In this document: positions 1 to 9,570 of the stretch, piece by piece
Position numbering within the stretch: position 1 is the first letter of the stretch
Layout: each line of letters begins with the position of its first letter
Source of the DNA: an uncultured Rikenellaceae bacterium
GTDB taxonomy: Bacteria > Bacteroidota > Bacteroidia > Bacteroidales > Rikenellaceae
DNA length: 64,000 bases
Assembly: GCA_944321925.1 (NCBI GenBank)
Contig: CALUND010000017.1
Coordinates: 1-64,000, forward strand
Reading direction: 5' to 3'
Notes under the pieces: model-generated
The model's input: only the letters and a program-made list of their open reading frames with translations
Databases searched by the model: none
Told to the model about the DNA's origin: nothing
Program-made: the position numbers and the translations under genes

Positions 1-21
1 GGCACCCCTTTGGAAACCCCG

Positions 22-77
22 GACAACAAAACAGGCGGTATGCTGCCCTCTCCGGGAGCATACCGCCGTTTGTTGTC
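22..77. terminator. Bidirectional hairpin terminator
   Basis: A perfect 11-bp inverted repeat (GGCGGTATGCT at 34-44 with its complement at 57-67) is extended outward by the nearly complementary flanks GACAACAAA and GTTTGTTGTC. It probably closes a gene lying left of the window. The T-rich right flank favours termination of rightward transcription. Confidence 0.7.
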
Positions 78-303
78 AGCAGCCCGTTTCACGGTCTGCG
101 TGTAGTTCCTTGTAAACTGACCTAATCCTTTCAATTAATAACACATAAACAATTCTCCCATTGACATTTCCGGACAATAAGCGCTATTCTCAACCATTTT
201 TTAGTCGGAAAAATCAAGAGAAACTTTCTGTTTTTAAGTCAGCCGTAAAATAGAAAAAGTGAAATGGGACGCGGATTTTTTAGCATAAAATTAGTGTCCT
301 TTA
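78..303. other. AT-rich intergenic stretch, no gene seen
   Basis: No convincing coding frame is seen here. The stretch separates the terminator at the left edge from the promoter of the first BACON lipoprotein gene. Confidence 0.6.
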
Positions 304-334
304 TTGAAAATCTCCCCATTATTGTTTATGTTTG
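304..334 (+). promoter_or_regulatory. Bacteroidota-type promoter of BACON lipoprotein gene 1
   Basis: TTG (304-306), 20 bases, then TATGTTTG (327-334) fits the Bacteroidales -33/-7 consensus. The predicted transcript begins near 341 and leaves an A/T-rich leader of about 115 bases before the ATG at 456. Confidence 0.6.
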
Positions 335-455
335 TAGTATCCCTCGTTAGATATAAATCCCCATAAAGTTACCGACAAAAAAAACTTACATTTTTATTCT
401 TCACTATTTCCACTAAAACTTTTTCTCTATGGACTCATTACCTGATCCTCTGAAG

Positions 456-3182
456 ATGAAAAAAATTTGCAGAAATCAGAGGGAAAAATTGCATCAAATT
501 GGACTGACAATCGCATTGGTGTTGTCTGTATCGCTTGCTTTTACCGGTTGTAAAGACAGTGGAACCGACGATGGCCCTTCTGGTCCATTCCTGACTACGG
601 ATGTCGACACACTGCAATGCACTGATGAAACCGCAAGACTCTCACTCGAGATTCAGAGTAATGGTGACTGGGAAGTGACCTGTGATCAAAGTTGGGTTGT
701 CATTTCCGGTGCCGATAAGACTGGATCGGGCAACAAGACCATCTCCCTGCTGATTCAGACAAATGAAGATCTGACACAACGCAATGCCATAATCACGATC
801 ACTGGCACCGGCAACGGAACGGTCGGTCTGACCAAAGAAGTACGCGTAGAACAGCTCGGACAAGCAGCTTCCGTATTGGTTTCCCGCCAAACTATTCAAT
901 TCTCCTCGGAAGCGGATGACTATGACCTGATCGTAACCTCCAATGTCAACTGGACCCTGGAAGTGCCCGAAGACCTCACATGGGTGACCATTACAGAAGA
1001 AGAGGATAATCGTGCAACAGTTCGCTCATATCTGAATGTAGCCGTTGAAAACAACGAAGAACTCGAAGCTCGCAGTGGCACCTTCGATCTCTGCTGGACA
1101 GATCCGAACACCAATGAAGAAGACAAAGTAACCGTAACGGTCAATCAGTCTCCTTGCGTTCCTTCCGTTTCCATTATCGGGAAGAATACAATAAACCTTA
1201 CCACCTACGAAGCCGCTCGTGATTCTATCGACGTCAAGATCACCGGACTCTGGGAGGTTGTATTACCTGCAGGTGCCGAAGAGTGGATCACACCGACTCC
1301 TGCCAACGGTGGAACAGGCACTCATCGCATCTATCTGGATATTACGGAAAACAATAGCGCAGAGCCTCGTACAGTTGAGATTAACATCATCAGTTCAGGT
1401 ACTGAAACAGCGACCGTCTCCATCTCGCAAGGCGGACGCCAGCCGAGCATCAGCGTATCGAAAGATACCTACAATTTCACCATCTCCGGTCAGTCTCAAC
1501 CGATTCTCGTCACCTCGAACTTCCCGTGGACTGCTACCATCAGCGATGATGCCAGCAGCTGGCTCAGCGTGAATCCCGAAGTAGGCCCCGTAGGTGCAGA
1601 TACACCGGCCAAGATCATCGTAACGAAGAACACGACTCCGACAGAACGCACCGGCACGATCACCTTCACCTGTTCTGCAGATGTCGCTACGGCGACCTGT
1701 GAAGTTACCGTGACTCAGGAACTTTATAACGGCGAAGACCTCAGCGAGTTCGGTACGGCAAACTGCTACATCATTAATCAGGCCAATACCACCTACAAAT
1801 TCAAAGCAACCGTAATGGGTAACGGTAAAGCTGACGCAGAAGGAAAGATCCGCATTGAAACCCTCAATCCGGCACATGCCGAAGAGTTGTGGCGTACCAC
1901 ACCGGAAGACCCGATCTCCGATGTTCGTCTGGAAGATGATGGCTACATCTATTTCAAGACTCCGGAGACTCTGATCCCGAGCAACGTTGTTATTGCTGCC
2001 TACTCGGAATCTCAGGTTGCTCTGGGGAAAGAAGAGGTTCTCTGGTCGTGGCATCTCTGGATCGACAACTACGACGAAGAGGCTGTTACCTACCCCATCA
2101 CCTATCCGGACTACATTACTCCTCCCTTCCAGGTAACCTTCATGAACCGCAACCTCGGTGCCATGAGCGACGGCGAACTCCGCACGGAAGAGGATGTATT
2201 GAAAGCCTACGGATTCGGATACCAATGGGGACGCAAAGATCCATTCCCCGGGCCGGCAACCTTAACAGTTCCTATAGGCGTAGCTGGTGGAGCCACGATA
2301 CCCATGTATTATGGAGACGGATCACAAGTGCCTGTAAACCAAAATCCGGGCATACTGGTCGAGAATATCAGAGCCATCATAGAGGAGAACCCCTATTTGA
2401 CCGAGAATGAATACAACACAATCGATTATGCCGTTATGCACCCCATGGTTGCGTTAACTTCGAACAACGGAACTCTGGTATGGGAGCCTGAAAAAAATAA
2501 ATATCCGTGGCAATATCGTTGGATGTACACCACCCTGCAACAACTCAACAACAATACCTGGACCAACTACCTCTGGGGTAATGCCTATGGCGGTTATACA
2601 ACCAAAGGTGGTCCTGGCGACGTGAATGTATACGGCACAAAGACCTGCTACGACCCGTGTCCTGTGGGATGGCGCGTCCCCGACCGCTGGAGCTGGACAT
2701 TTGTCAGCAAAATCCCCAATAACTCCGGCAATAATAACGATGTATCGACATCCGCGTACAATGGATCCGACATCTATGTTTGCGATGCGACACTCGTTGG
2801 TGAAGATGGTAAACCAGGAACAGGAGACCCGAACCGTGGATTCCAGGATTGGCGCTGGGGATTCAACGTCTACACCGGTGGTGAAGGTGTAGGTCCGACC
2901 ATGTTCCTGCCTGCCGCCGGTTGCCGTACATACAGCTCGACGATGCGTTACACCGACTGGGGTAACAATGGTTCTTCCGCACATTACTGGACCAACTCAC
3001 CCTACAACGCACCTGCTGTTCAGAATCTGGTAACCCGTCTTCACATGGACGCCGGTTATGCAAACCAGGCTGTAGACGAAAAACAAGGTCCTCTGAACAA
3101 TAAGATTTCGATCTATACAGAGTGCTACTGCAACATTATCATGCCGGTACGTTGTATCCGTGACGTAACGACCATGGAATAA
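456..3182 (+). CDS. BACON-domain surface lipoprotein, paralog 1
   Basis: Predicted lipoprotein of 908 aa. I place the start at the ATG at 456 (MKKICRN) rather than 429, because it begins a normal signal peptide ending in the lipobox LAFTGC (Cys about residue 32). Four BACON repeats of about 95 residues follow (roughly residues 45-425), each ending in a strand such as VRVEQLG or VSISQGG. The C-terminal 480 residues hold FISUMP/fimbrial-tip-like motifs: MNRNLGAMSDGE, GFGYQWGRKDPFPG, DPCPVGWRVPDRW, and a final MPVRCIRD. BACON domains are known in Bacteroidetes surface and secreted proteins that bind glycans or mucin. An adhesin or surface-binding role is inferred; the ligand is unknown. It is a close tandem duplicate of the next gene and a more distant paralog of the one at 6709-9282. 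Confidence 0.9.
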   Translation: MKKICRNQREKLHQIGLTIALVLSVSLAFTGCKDSGTDDGPSGPFLTTDVDTLQCTDETARLSLEIQSNGDWEVTCDQSWVVISGADKTGSGNKTISLLIQTNEDLTQRNAIITITGTGNGTVGLTKEVRVEQLGQAASVLVSRQTIQFSSEADDYDLIVTSNVNWTLEVPEDLTWVTITEEEDNRATVRSYLNVAVENNEELEARSGTFDLCWTDPNTNEEDKVTVTVNQSPCVPSVSIIGKNTINLTTYEAARDSIDVKITGLWEVVLPAGAEEWITPTPANGGTGTHRIYLDITENNSAEPRTVEINIISSGTETATVSISQGGRQPSISVSKDTYNFTISGQSQPILVTSNFPWTATISDDASSWLSVNPEVGPVGADTPAKIIVTKNTTPTERTGTITFTCSADVATATCEVTVTQELYNGEDLSEFGTANCYIINQANTTYKFKATVMGNGKADAEGKIRIETLNPAHAEELWRTTPEDPISDVRLEDDGYIYFKTPETLIPSNVVIAAYSESQVALGKEEVLWSWHLWIDNYDEEAVTYPITYPDYITPPFQVTFMNRNLGAMSDGELRTEEDVLKAYGFGYQWGRKDPFPGPATLTVPIGVAGGATIPMYYGDGSQVPVNQNPGILVENIRAIIEENPYLTENEYNTIDYAVMHPMVALTSNNGTLVWEPEKNKYPWQYRWMYTTLQQLNNNTWTNYLWGNAYGGYTTKGGPGDVNVYGTKTCYDPCPVGWRVPDRWSWTFVSKIPNNSGNNNDVSTSAYNGSDIYVCDATLVGEDGKPGTGDPNRGFQDWRWGFNVYTGGEGVGPTMFLPAAGCRTYSSTMRYTDWGNNGSSAHYWTNSPYNAPAVQNLVTRLHMDAGYANQAVDEKQGPLNNKISIYTECYCNIIMPVRCIRDVTTME

Positions 3183-3203
3183 TAGAGCCAATAGTGTTTT
3201 CCT

Positions 3204-3238
3204 AAAAAAAGGGTCCATGAGTGGGCCCTTTTTTTTAT
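3204..3238 (+). terminator. Intrinsic terminator after BACON gene 1
   Basis: An A-run, GGGTCC, a short loop, GGGCCC and a T8 run form a stem with paired A/T flanks 22 bases after the stop codon. Confidence 0.85.
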
Positions 3239-3342
3239 TCACCCTTCTCCGTCAGCTTTTCCCATCCAGACAAAAAACAGCAAGAAAAAACAGTTTCGTT
3301 TTTTTTCCGTTTATTTTCGTTTCGAAATTCATTTTTTCTTAT

Positions 3343-3350
3343 TAACTTTG
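3343..3350 (+). promoter_or_regulatory. -7 element of BACON gene 2 promoter
   Basis: TAACTTTG matches TAnnTTTG and lies about 100 bases before the ATG at 3449. No clean TTTG -33 box is visible; GTTTCG near 3319 is the best candidate. Confidence 0.5.
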
Positions 3351-3448
3351 TTTAAACAGAAAATATTCCATATAAATTTAAGACTGATTGCACGAAAACA
3401 ACATATAAACTAATCATTTCACTTTTTATCAACTTAAACTATTAACGT

Positions 3449-6196
3449 ATGAAGAATTCAACTAATCTACTTGGGATGAAACATTCCATTCTCTCTAAAT
3501 TAAGGGGGGGGGAACTCGTTTCGTTTCGCACGGCAGTCGTGTTGTTTTTTTCGGGGTTGTTAGCATTCACCAGTTGTGAGAAAAGCGGATCAGAGGTCGA
3601 CGGTCCTTCAGGCCCTTTCCTGACTACGGATGTGGACACGTTGCAATGTACGGATGCAACAGCAAAACTCTCCCTCGAAATTCAAAGTAACGGTGATTGG
3701 GAACTGGCCTGCGAAGAGAGCTGGATCGTCATTTCCGGAGCCGACAAGACCGGATCGGGCAACAAATCCATCACAGTCCTAATCAAAACAAACGAGGACC
3801 TCGATCAACGCAACGCGGTGATCACAATCACCGGCACGGGTAACGGAACGGTCGGTCTGACCAAAGAGGTACGCGTAGAGCAGCTCGGACAAGCTCCCTC
3901 CGTATTGCTTTCGCGTCAGATCATTCAATTCTCCTCTACAGCAGACGACTACGATCTGATCGTGACCGCCAACATCCCCTGGACCCTGGATGTCCCCGAA
4001 GATCTCACGTGGGTTACCGTAACACAGGATGAGAACCGCGCAACAGTCCGCTCTTATCTGAAAGTTACAGCCGAAAATAACGAAGAACTCGAAGCCCGCA
4101 GCGGCACCTTCGACCTCTGCTGGACCGATCCGAACACCAAACAGGAAGATAAAGTAACCGTGACTGTAAATCAGTCGCCCTGCGTTCCGACGGTCACCAT
4201 CCTTGGCAAGAACACAATTAACCTCACCTCCTACGAAGCCGCTAACGATTCGACAGACGTGCAGATCGCCGGCCTTTGGGAAGTCGTGCTGCCTGCAGGT
4301 GCCGAAGAGTGGATCACGGTCGACCCGGCTGAGGGCGGCACAGGAAGCTATCGGCTCTATTTCGACATCGCCGAGAACAACAGCGAGGAACCCCGTACGG
4401 CTGAAGTAGCCATCACCAGCTCCGGAACCGAAACCGCTACCGTCTCCATCTCGCAGGGTGGACGCAAACCGGCTATCAGCGTATCGAAAGACACCTGCAA
4501 CTTCACAATTTCCGGTCAGTCGAAACCGGTCCTCGTTACCTCGAACTTCCCGTGGACCGCTACGGTCAGCGACGACGCCACCAGCTGGCTCAGCGTAGAA
4601 CCGGCTACGGGGCCTGTGGGTGCCGATACTCCGGCAAAAATCGTCGTAACGAAGAACACCGCTCCGACAGCCCGTACCGGCAAGGTTACTTTCAGTTGCT
4701 CGTCCGACATCTCCACAGCTACCTATGAGGTTCTCGTAACTCAGGAGCTCTACAACGGTGAAGACCTCAGCGAGTTCGGTAGTGCGAACTGCTACATCGT
4801 CAACATGCCCAACACTACCTACAAGTTCAAAGCGACGGTAATGGGTAACGGCAAGACCGATGCCGAAGGCAAGATCCGTCTCTACGAACTCAATCCAACA
4901 CATGCCGAAGAGTTGTGGCGTACCACACCGGAAGACCCGATCTCCGACATTCGTCTGGAGGATGGCTACATCTATTTCAAGACTCCGGAAACCCTGATCC
5001 CGAGCAACGTAATCATCGCTGCCTACTCGGACGCTCAGGTTGCTCAGGGCAAAGAAGAGGTTCTTTGGTCGTGGCATCTCTGGATCGACAACTACGACGA
5101 AGAGGCCGTTACCTACCCCATCACCTATCCGCATATCACACCGCCATTCCAAGTTGTTTTCATGAACCGTAACCTTGGTGCCATGAGTGACGGCGAACTC
5201 CGCACGGAAGAGGATGTGCTGAAAGCCTACGGCTTCGGATACCAATGGGGACGCAAAGATCCATTCCCCAACATGACTCAACTTCATGTTGCTCCTAAAG
5301 GAACCGGTCCGACCGCACCTATGTATTATGGTGACGGTACAATTGTACCGGTAGAGATCAATCCGGGCATTCTCTGGGAAAACATCAAGACACTGTGCGA
5401 AACGTATCCCGACCAATTCACTCAGAATGAATATCAATGTGTCGAATATGCTGTAGCCAAACCAATGACCAGTCTTATCTCTGCAGATGGCACTAAGGAA
5501 TGGACAGACGAAAATGATCCTCAACCATGGCAAAACCGCTGGACCTATACTACCCTGCAGCAACTTCGCAACACCACCTGGACTAACTACCTCTGGGGTA
5601 ATCCTCACGGAGGAGACAATTCTGGAGATATCAATCTCAGTGCGAATGTTGTCGGTACAAAAACCTGTTACGATCCGTGCCCTCCGGGATGGCGCGTTCC
5701 CGACCGCTGGGCCTGGAGTTTCATCAGCAAAACAGCACAAAACCAAAGCAATAATAACGACGTAACAACTTCAACATACAATGGATCCGACATCTATGTC
5801 TGTGATCTAACAGCCGGTGGCAAGACTGATGGTACGGGCGATCCGAACCGTGGATTCCAGGATTGGCGCTGGGGATTCAACGTCTACACCGGTGGTGAAG
5901 GTGTAGGTCCGACCATGTTCCTGCCTGCCGCCGGTTGCCGTACATACGGTAGCACACCTCGCTACACAGACTGGGGCGAAAGTGGCAACCGAGCATCTTA
6001 CTGGACAAACTCGACGTATAGTGCTCCGGCAATTTACAACCTTGCCTCTCGCCTACAAATGGATGCTGGTTTAGGTAATGAGGTTGCAGATGAGAAAAAG
6101 AACAATTTGAATCAAAGTACTTATGTATACAGTAGTATGTTTACCTCTGTAACAATGTCGGTACGATGCATCAAAGATGTAACTGGTGCTGAATAA
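3449..6196 (+). CDS. BACON-domain surface lipoprotein, paralog 2, with G9 tract
   Basis: Predicted lipoprotein of 915 aa with the same plan as paralog 1: signal peptide with lipobox LAFTSC (Cys near residue 43), four BACON repeats (about 50-435), then the FISUMP-like C-terminal region with DPCPPGWRVPDRW and a final MSVRCIKD. The BACON part is highly similar to paralog 1. The stretch between the YQWGRKDPFP and GTKTCYDPCP motifs differs much more, giving a constant scaffold with a variable patch. The signal-peptide region contains an uninterrupted run of nine G (3504-3512) encoding R-G-G, absent from paralog 1. Gain or loss of one G would frameshift the protein before the lipobox. A surface adhesin with possible on/off phase variation is inferred. 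Confidence 0.9.
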   Translation: MKNSTNLLGMKHSILSKLRGGELVSFRTAVVLFFSGLLAFTSCEKSGSEVDGPSGPFLTTDVDTLQCTDATAKLSLEIQSNGDWELACEESWIVISGADKTGSGNKSITVLIKTNEDLDQRNAVITITGTGNGTVGLTKEVRVEQLGQAPSVLLSRQIIQFSSTADDYDLIVTANIPWTLDVPEDLTWVTVTQDENRATVRSYLKVTAENNEELEARSGTFDLCWTDPNTKQEDKVTVTVNQSPCVPTVTILGKNTINLTSYEAANDSTDVQIAGLWEVVLPAGAEEWITVDPAEGGTGSYRLYFDIAENNSEEPRTAEVAITSSGTETATVSISQGGRKPAISVSKDTCNFTISGQSKPVLVTSNFPWTATVSDDATSWLSVEPATGPVGADTPAKIVVTKNTAPTARTGKVTFSCSSDISTATYEVLVTQELYNGEDLSEFGSANCYIVNMPNTTYKFKATVMGNGKTDAEGKIRLYELNPTHAEELWRTTPEDPISDIRLEDGYIYFKTPETLIPSNVIIAAYSDAQVAQGKEEVLWSWHLWIDNYDEEAVTYPITYPHITPPFQVVFMNRNLGAMSDGELRTEEDVLKAYGFGYQWGRKDPFPNMTQLHVAPKGTGPTAPMYYGDGTIVPVEINPGILWENIKTLCETYPDQFTQNEYQCVEYAVAKPMTSLISADGTKEWTDENDPQPWQNRWTYTTLQQLRNTTWTNYLWGNPHGGDNSGDINLSANVVGTKTCYDPCPPGWRVPDRWAWSFISKTAQNQSNNNDVTTSTYNGSDIYVCDLTAGGKTDGTGDPNRGFQDWRWGFNVYTGGEGVGPTMFLPAAGCRTYGSTPRYTDWGESGNRASYWTNSTYSAPAIYNLASRLQMDAGLGNEVADEKKNNLNQSTYVYSSMFTSVTMSVRCIKDVTGAE
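3504..3512 (+). repeat. Homopolymeric G9 tract in the coding start of BACON gene 2
   Basis: Nine consecutive G within codons 19-22 (AGG GGG GGG GAA context). Tracts of this kind in the first codons of surface-protein genes are classical slipped-strand contingency sites. Here the open frame corresponds to the on phase. Confidence 0.75.
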
Positions 6197-6221
6197 ACTT
6201 CCATCACGTTACTCTTAATCG

Positions 6222-6257
6222 AAAGGGAGACGCTGTTAAAGCGCCTCCCTTTTTTAT
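6222..6257 (+). terminator. Intrinsic terminator after BACON gene 2
   Basis: GGGAGACGC and GCGCCTCCC pair with one mismatch and are followed by a T-run, 26 bases past the stop codon. Confidence 0.8.
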
Positions 6258-6645
6258 TCCTTTTAGGAGGAAATACAACAATCGGAATTCATGGTTGGAA
6301 TACGAAGGCTGTCTACTCAACAACACCATCTACACAATCCGATGCAGCAACAACAGCATATCATCCAAGTATGAAAAGTTCGAACCGTCACTATGAACAT
6401 GGAATCTTTCACCCGCTGAAAATAATAACACGGAAACGAATTCCCTTGTTCAGATAAACCGCTTCTTTTCCCTGCCAGAAAACCTTTTCTGAAAGCCCTT
6501 TAAAATATCGACAGGAAAGAAGAGCTGTTCTATGCAGAAGCGAAAAGATATTTACTTTCCCCAAAACAGATCGGCACAGTCCATTCGCACATCATAGCCA
6601 TTCCCGTTCGACTTGCATGCCAAAACGCAATGAAGCCTCCCCTCC
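6258..6645. other. Intergenic region between convergent BACON genes, no gene recognised
   Basis: About 390 bases with short frames only. The part near 6285-6400 could be eroded coding sequence from another paralog, but no frame aligns convincingly with the C-termini of the neighbouring genes, so no pseudogene is called. Confidence 0.5.
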
Positions 6646-6683
6646 AAAAAAAATAGAGGCCGCTCATCTCTGAGCGACCTCTA
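6646..6683 (-). terminator. Intrinsic terminator of BACON gene 3
   Basis: On the - strand, TAGAGGTCGCTCA, a 4-base loop and TGAGCGGCCTCTA (one mismatch) are followed by T8. It lies 25 bases after the stop codon of the gene at 6709-9282. Confidence 0.85.
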
Positions 6684-6708
6684 CCGATATTCAAACAGTC
6701 ACAACCGA

Positions 6709-9282
6709 TTACTCGGCATCTTTCATACAACGCACGGGACTTCCTGCAGATTTCCACATGTCGCTGATGGGATAGACTGTTCCTTGTAAATTACCATATT
6801 GCTCTTCGGCAACCTGATTTCCATTTCCAGCCAGAGCCTGGAAGCGGGAACCCAAAGCACCTCCATAAGAGGTCGGATGCGGGGCATTTGTCCAATAATA
6901 ACATCCTACCCCAAGTTCACTCCAGTCGGAATAGGTTCCCATCGTATAAGACACTGCACCGGCGGCAGGCATAAACATGGTCGGGCCGGTTTCAACGCCT
7001 CCCGTATAGAAATAGAAACCATATTTCCAATCCAGGAAACGAGACTTATCGGTAGTTGTACCGTCTCCGTTATCCACTACATCTTCCTGCCAAACTGCAT
7101 CTGCATTAATCGTTGCGCCACGATCCAAATAACAGTTTACGGTATTTTTGGTCGCGAACTTAAAGGCCCAATAATCGGGAACGCGCCATCCCGGAGGACA
7201 CGGGTCGTAGCAGGTCTTTTTACCTACGGCTAAAAGATCCGGATAGGCCTGTCCCCAAAGATAACTTGTGAAACGTTGTTGTGCGATCTGATCCGGCGTT
7301 GTATAGGTCCAACTCCAATAATAAGGAGCGTCCTGACTCCGGCTGAGGATATATGTCATCGGATGCTCTATCGCATAATAGATCGAATTGGCTTCGTCCT
7401 TTGCCAAATCTTCATCGAACTCCAGATCGGGCAGATAGGCTTTCTCCGTAACTGTAATAGGTATACCGTCGCCATCCCACGTCATTTTGATTTCAGCTGC
7501 TCCGTTAAGCGGTGTAAAAAGTGCATTCGCGCTGGGGAACGGGTCTTTTCTGCCCCACTGATAGTTCATACCGAACGATTTGATCACATCCTCCTGTGTG
7601 CCGAGCGTACCATCGCTCAAAGCACCGATGTTCCGATCCATGAGGACCACATCGACCGGCGGAATATAACCTTCCGGATAGGTAATCGGAAAGGCCTTAG
7701 CTTCAGCATCATAGTTGTCGACCCAGATATGCCACGACCACTGCGGCTCTGTTCCACCTTGCCCGTAAACAGCGATCACGACATTACCGGGGATCAAAGT
7801 CTCCGGAGTTTTGAAATAAACGAACCCTTCTTCCAGGCGGATATCCGTCACAACGGGAGAAGCATTGTCTCGCCACAGCTCTTTCACAGTCACCGGATTG
7901 AGCTTATAAGGCTGAATATAACCCTCTTCATCGCCCTGTCCGTTACCCATCACCGTAGCATCGAACTTATAGGTTGTACCCGGTTTATTCACAATGTAAC
8001 AGTTGGCCGAACCATCAGCACTCAACTCATCGCCATCGTATCCTTTTTGCTCAATCGTAAGAGGCTTTTCAGCTGTAGAGGTTCCTGTCGTGCAGGAGAA
8101 CTTTACAGTTGCCGTACGCATGTCGACACTTGTGTTTTTCTCGATGGCTACCTGTACAGATACATCCTGACCAGCCTCTCCGTTCGAAGGATCGATCGTA
8201 ACCCAGTCAGCTTCCGTTTCAGCTGTCCATGCATAGTTCGACGAGAGAGTCAAAGTTTCCGTACGCTCCTTGCTCGATACAGAAAGTGTATCGCTGGAGA
8301 GAGTGATCGAGGGGGCTAAACCGGCCTGGGTAACCGTGATCTCTTTCGACTCGGTCTCCATGCTGGTCACGATAATTTTGCCCGGACGAGCATCCTCAGC
8401 ATTGTTCGCCGTAACATTGATCGTCAAAGTGAACGATCCGGAAACTCCTTCCGACGGAGTTACGGAAAGCCACTCCTCCTCTCCTTCTACTTCTACGGCA
8501 GTCGTCCACGTTCCGGCAACTTCCAGGTCAACCGTTTGTTCTCCAGCCTGGGCCTGTTGGAATTCAATCGTTTCTTTGGAAAGTGTAACAGAAGGAACCA
8601 TCGCCTCCTGCGTTACGGTCACCGTAATTGTATCCTCGTCCCAAACCAGATCGAAAGAACCTTCACGTGCTTCGGTAGACTCGTTCGGCGCAGCCGATAC
8701 GGTAAGATTCGTACGCACATCTGCGCGATTCACATCTTTCCGCTCAACTTTAAGCCAGGAGAATGCCTCGTCTTTCTCAATCGTCCAATCGGTGTTGGAG
8801 GTTACAACCAACGATTTCGCTGTACCCATGGCATCGAGCGTAACGGTTTCGCTTGAAATATCGACCGTAGCGCTCTTACCGAGCTGTTTCACAACCACAT
8901 CGACAGGAATTCCACCCTGCAGGGCCTTCACCGTGATCGTGGCCTCACGCATCTCCATCTCTTCGTTTGCCGTAACCGACACACGAACGGTCTGGTTACC
9001 GGATCCGTTCCGAGGCGAAATGACGCACCAGGACTGGTCGCTCGAAGCCACCCAGTCGCAATTCGACTCTACATTAAACGTAAGGTTCGAAGAGCCCTCT
9101 GCCGGACTCGACAGGGTGCTTTCGCTCGTCTCAAGGGTCGGTGTAGCATTTGCGTCATCGCCTTTGTTGTCACAACTCCAGCCGAACAACGTCACAAAAA
9201 GCCCTACGCCCAACCAAAGAGAGGCTTTTCGTAAAACAGCCCGAGAATGATTGCACTCTCTTCCTAACAAAACTTTCTTCAT
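6709..9282 (-). CDS. BACON-domain surface lipoprotein, paralog 3
   Basis: Predicted lipoprotein of 857 aa: signal peptide ending LFGWSC (Cys near residue 37), four BACON repeats (about 45-430, with typical DWTIE, EEWLSVTPSEG and DWVTIDPSNG segments), then the FISUMP-like C-terminal region (MDRNIGALSDGT, MNYQWGRKDPFPS, DPCPPGWRVPDYW, ending SPVRCMKDAE). It has the same architecture as the two + strand genes but is clearly more divergent, so the duplication is older. It lies convergent to paralog 2, separated by two terminators, and so is transcribed independently. A surface adhesin or glycan-binding role is inferred from the domains only. Confidence 0.9.
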   Translation of the reverse strand: MKKVLLGRECNHSRAVLRKASLWLGVGLFVTLFGWSCDNKGDDANATPTLETSESTLSSPAEGSSNLTFNVESNCDWVASSDQSWCVISPRNGSGNQTVRVSVTANEEMEMREATITVKALQGGIPVDVVVKQLGKSATVDISSETVTLDAMGTAKSLVVTSNTDWTIEKDEAFSWLKVERKDVNRADVRTNLTVSAAPNESTEAREGSFDLVWDEDTITVTVTQEAMVPSVTLSKETIEFQQAQAGEQTVDLEVAGTWTTAVEVEGEEEWLSVTPSEGVSGSFTLTINVTANNAEDARPGKIIVTSMETESKEITVTQAGLAPSITLSSDTLSVSSKERTETLTLSSNYAWTAETEADWVTIDPSNGEAGQDVSVQVAIEKNTSVDMRTATVKFSCTTGTSTAEKPLTIEQKGYDGDELSADGSANCYIVNKPGTTYKFDATVMGNGQGDEEGYIQPYKLNPVTVKELWRDNASPVVTDIRLEEGFVYFKTPETLIPGNVVIAVYGQGGTEPQWSWHIWVDNYDAEAKAFPITYPEGYIPPVDVVLMDRNIGALSDGTLGTQEDVIKSFGMNYQWGRKDPFPSANALFTPLNGAAEIKMTWDGDGIPITVTEKAYLPDLEFDEDLAKDEANSIYYAIEHPMTYILSRSQDAPYYWSWTYTTPDQIAQQRFTSYLWGQAYPDLLAVGKKTCYDPCPPGWRVPDYWAFKFATKNTVNCYLDRGATINADAVWQEDVVDNGDGTTTDKSRFLDWKYGFYFYTGGVETGPTMFMPAAGAVSYTMGTYSDWSELGVGCYYWTNAPHPTSYGGALGSRFQALAGNGNQVAEEQYGNLQGTVYPISDMWKSAGSPVRCMKDAE

Positions 9283-9354
9283 ACTTTACATAAATTCATA
9301 ATAGGGTTTAACGAATGTTTTAGGACATAATCTTTTGTGGATAAAAGACATTAA

Positions 9355-9362
9355 CAAATGTA
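9355..9362 (-). promoter_or_regulatory. -7 element of BACON gene 3 promoter
   Basis: On the - strand TACATTTG matches TAnnTTTG about 75 bases upstream of the start codon. No good -33 box is seen. Confidence 0.45.
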
Positions 9363-9555
9363 ATAATTAAAAATGGGAATAAAAGACCTGCTTCATTTTT
9401 TTCATGTTTCTCGCATTGAGAAAGTCAGCCTTAGCCCCTACGCTTTTCGACATCTGGGGTTGTTGAGATTTATTATTATCGTTCCTCCAATAAGATTCAG
9501 GATGCAGCCTGGCATAAAATCGAGCCAGTATGTTTTTTCTATGCACACCTTTCAC

Positions 9556-9563
9556 TATCTTTG
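9556..9563 (+). promoter_or_regulatory. -7 element of the RNase P RNA promoter
   Basis: TATCTTTG ends eight bases before the predicted 5' end of RNase P RNA at 9571, the spacing expected for a -7 element. A T-rich stretch at 9531-9539 is at -33 distance. Confidence 0.7.
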
Positions 9564-9570
9564 TCGCCGC

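Noticed and set aside
3779-5746. 655-codon open frame antisense to BACON gene 2
   Set aside because: It mirrors the codon pattern of the real lipoprotein, has no recognisable domain, and the + strand gene has a promoter, signal peptide and terminator.
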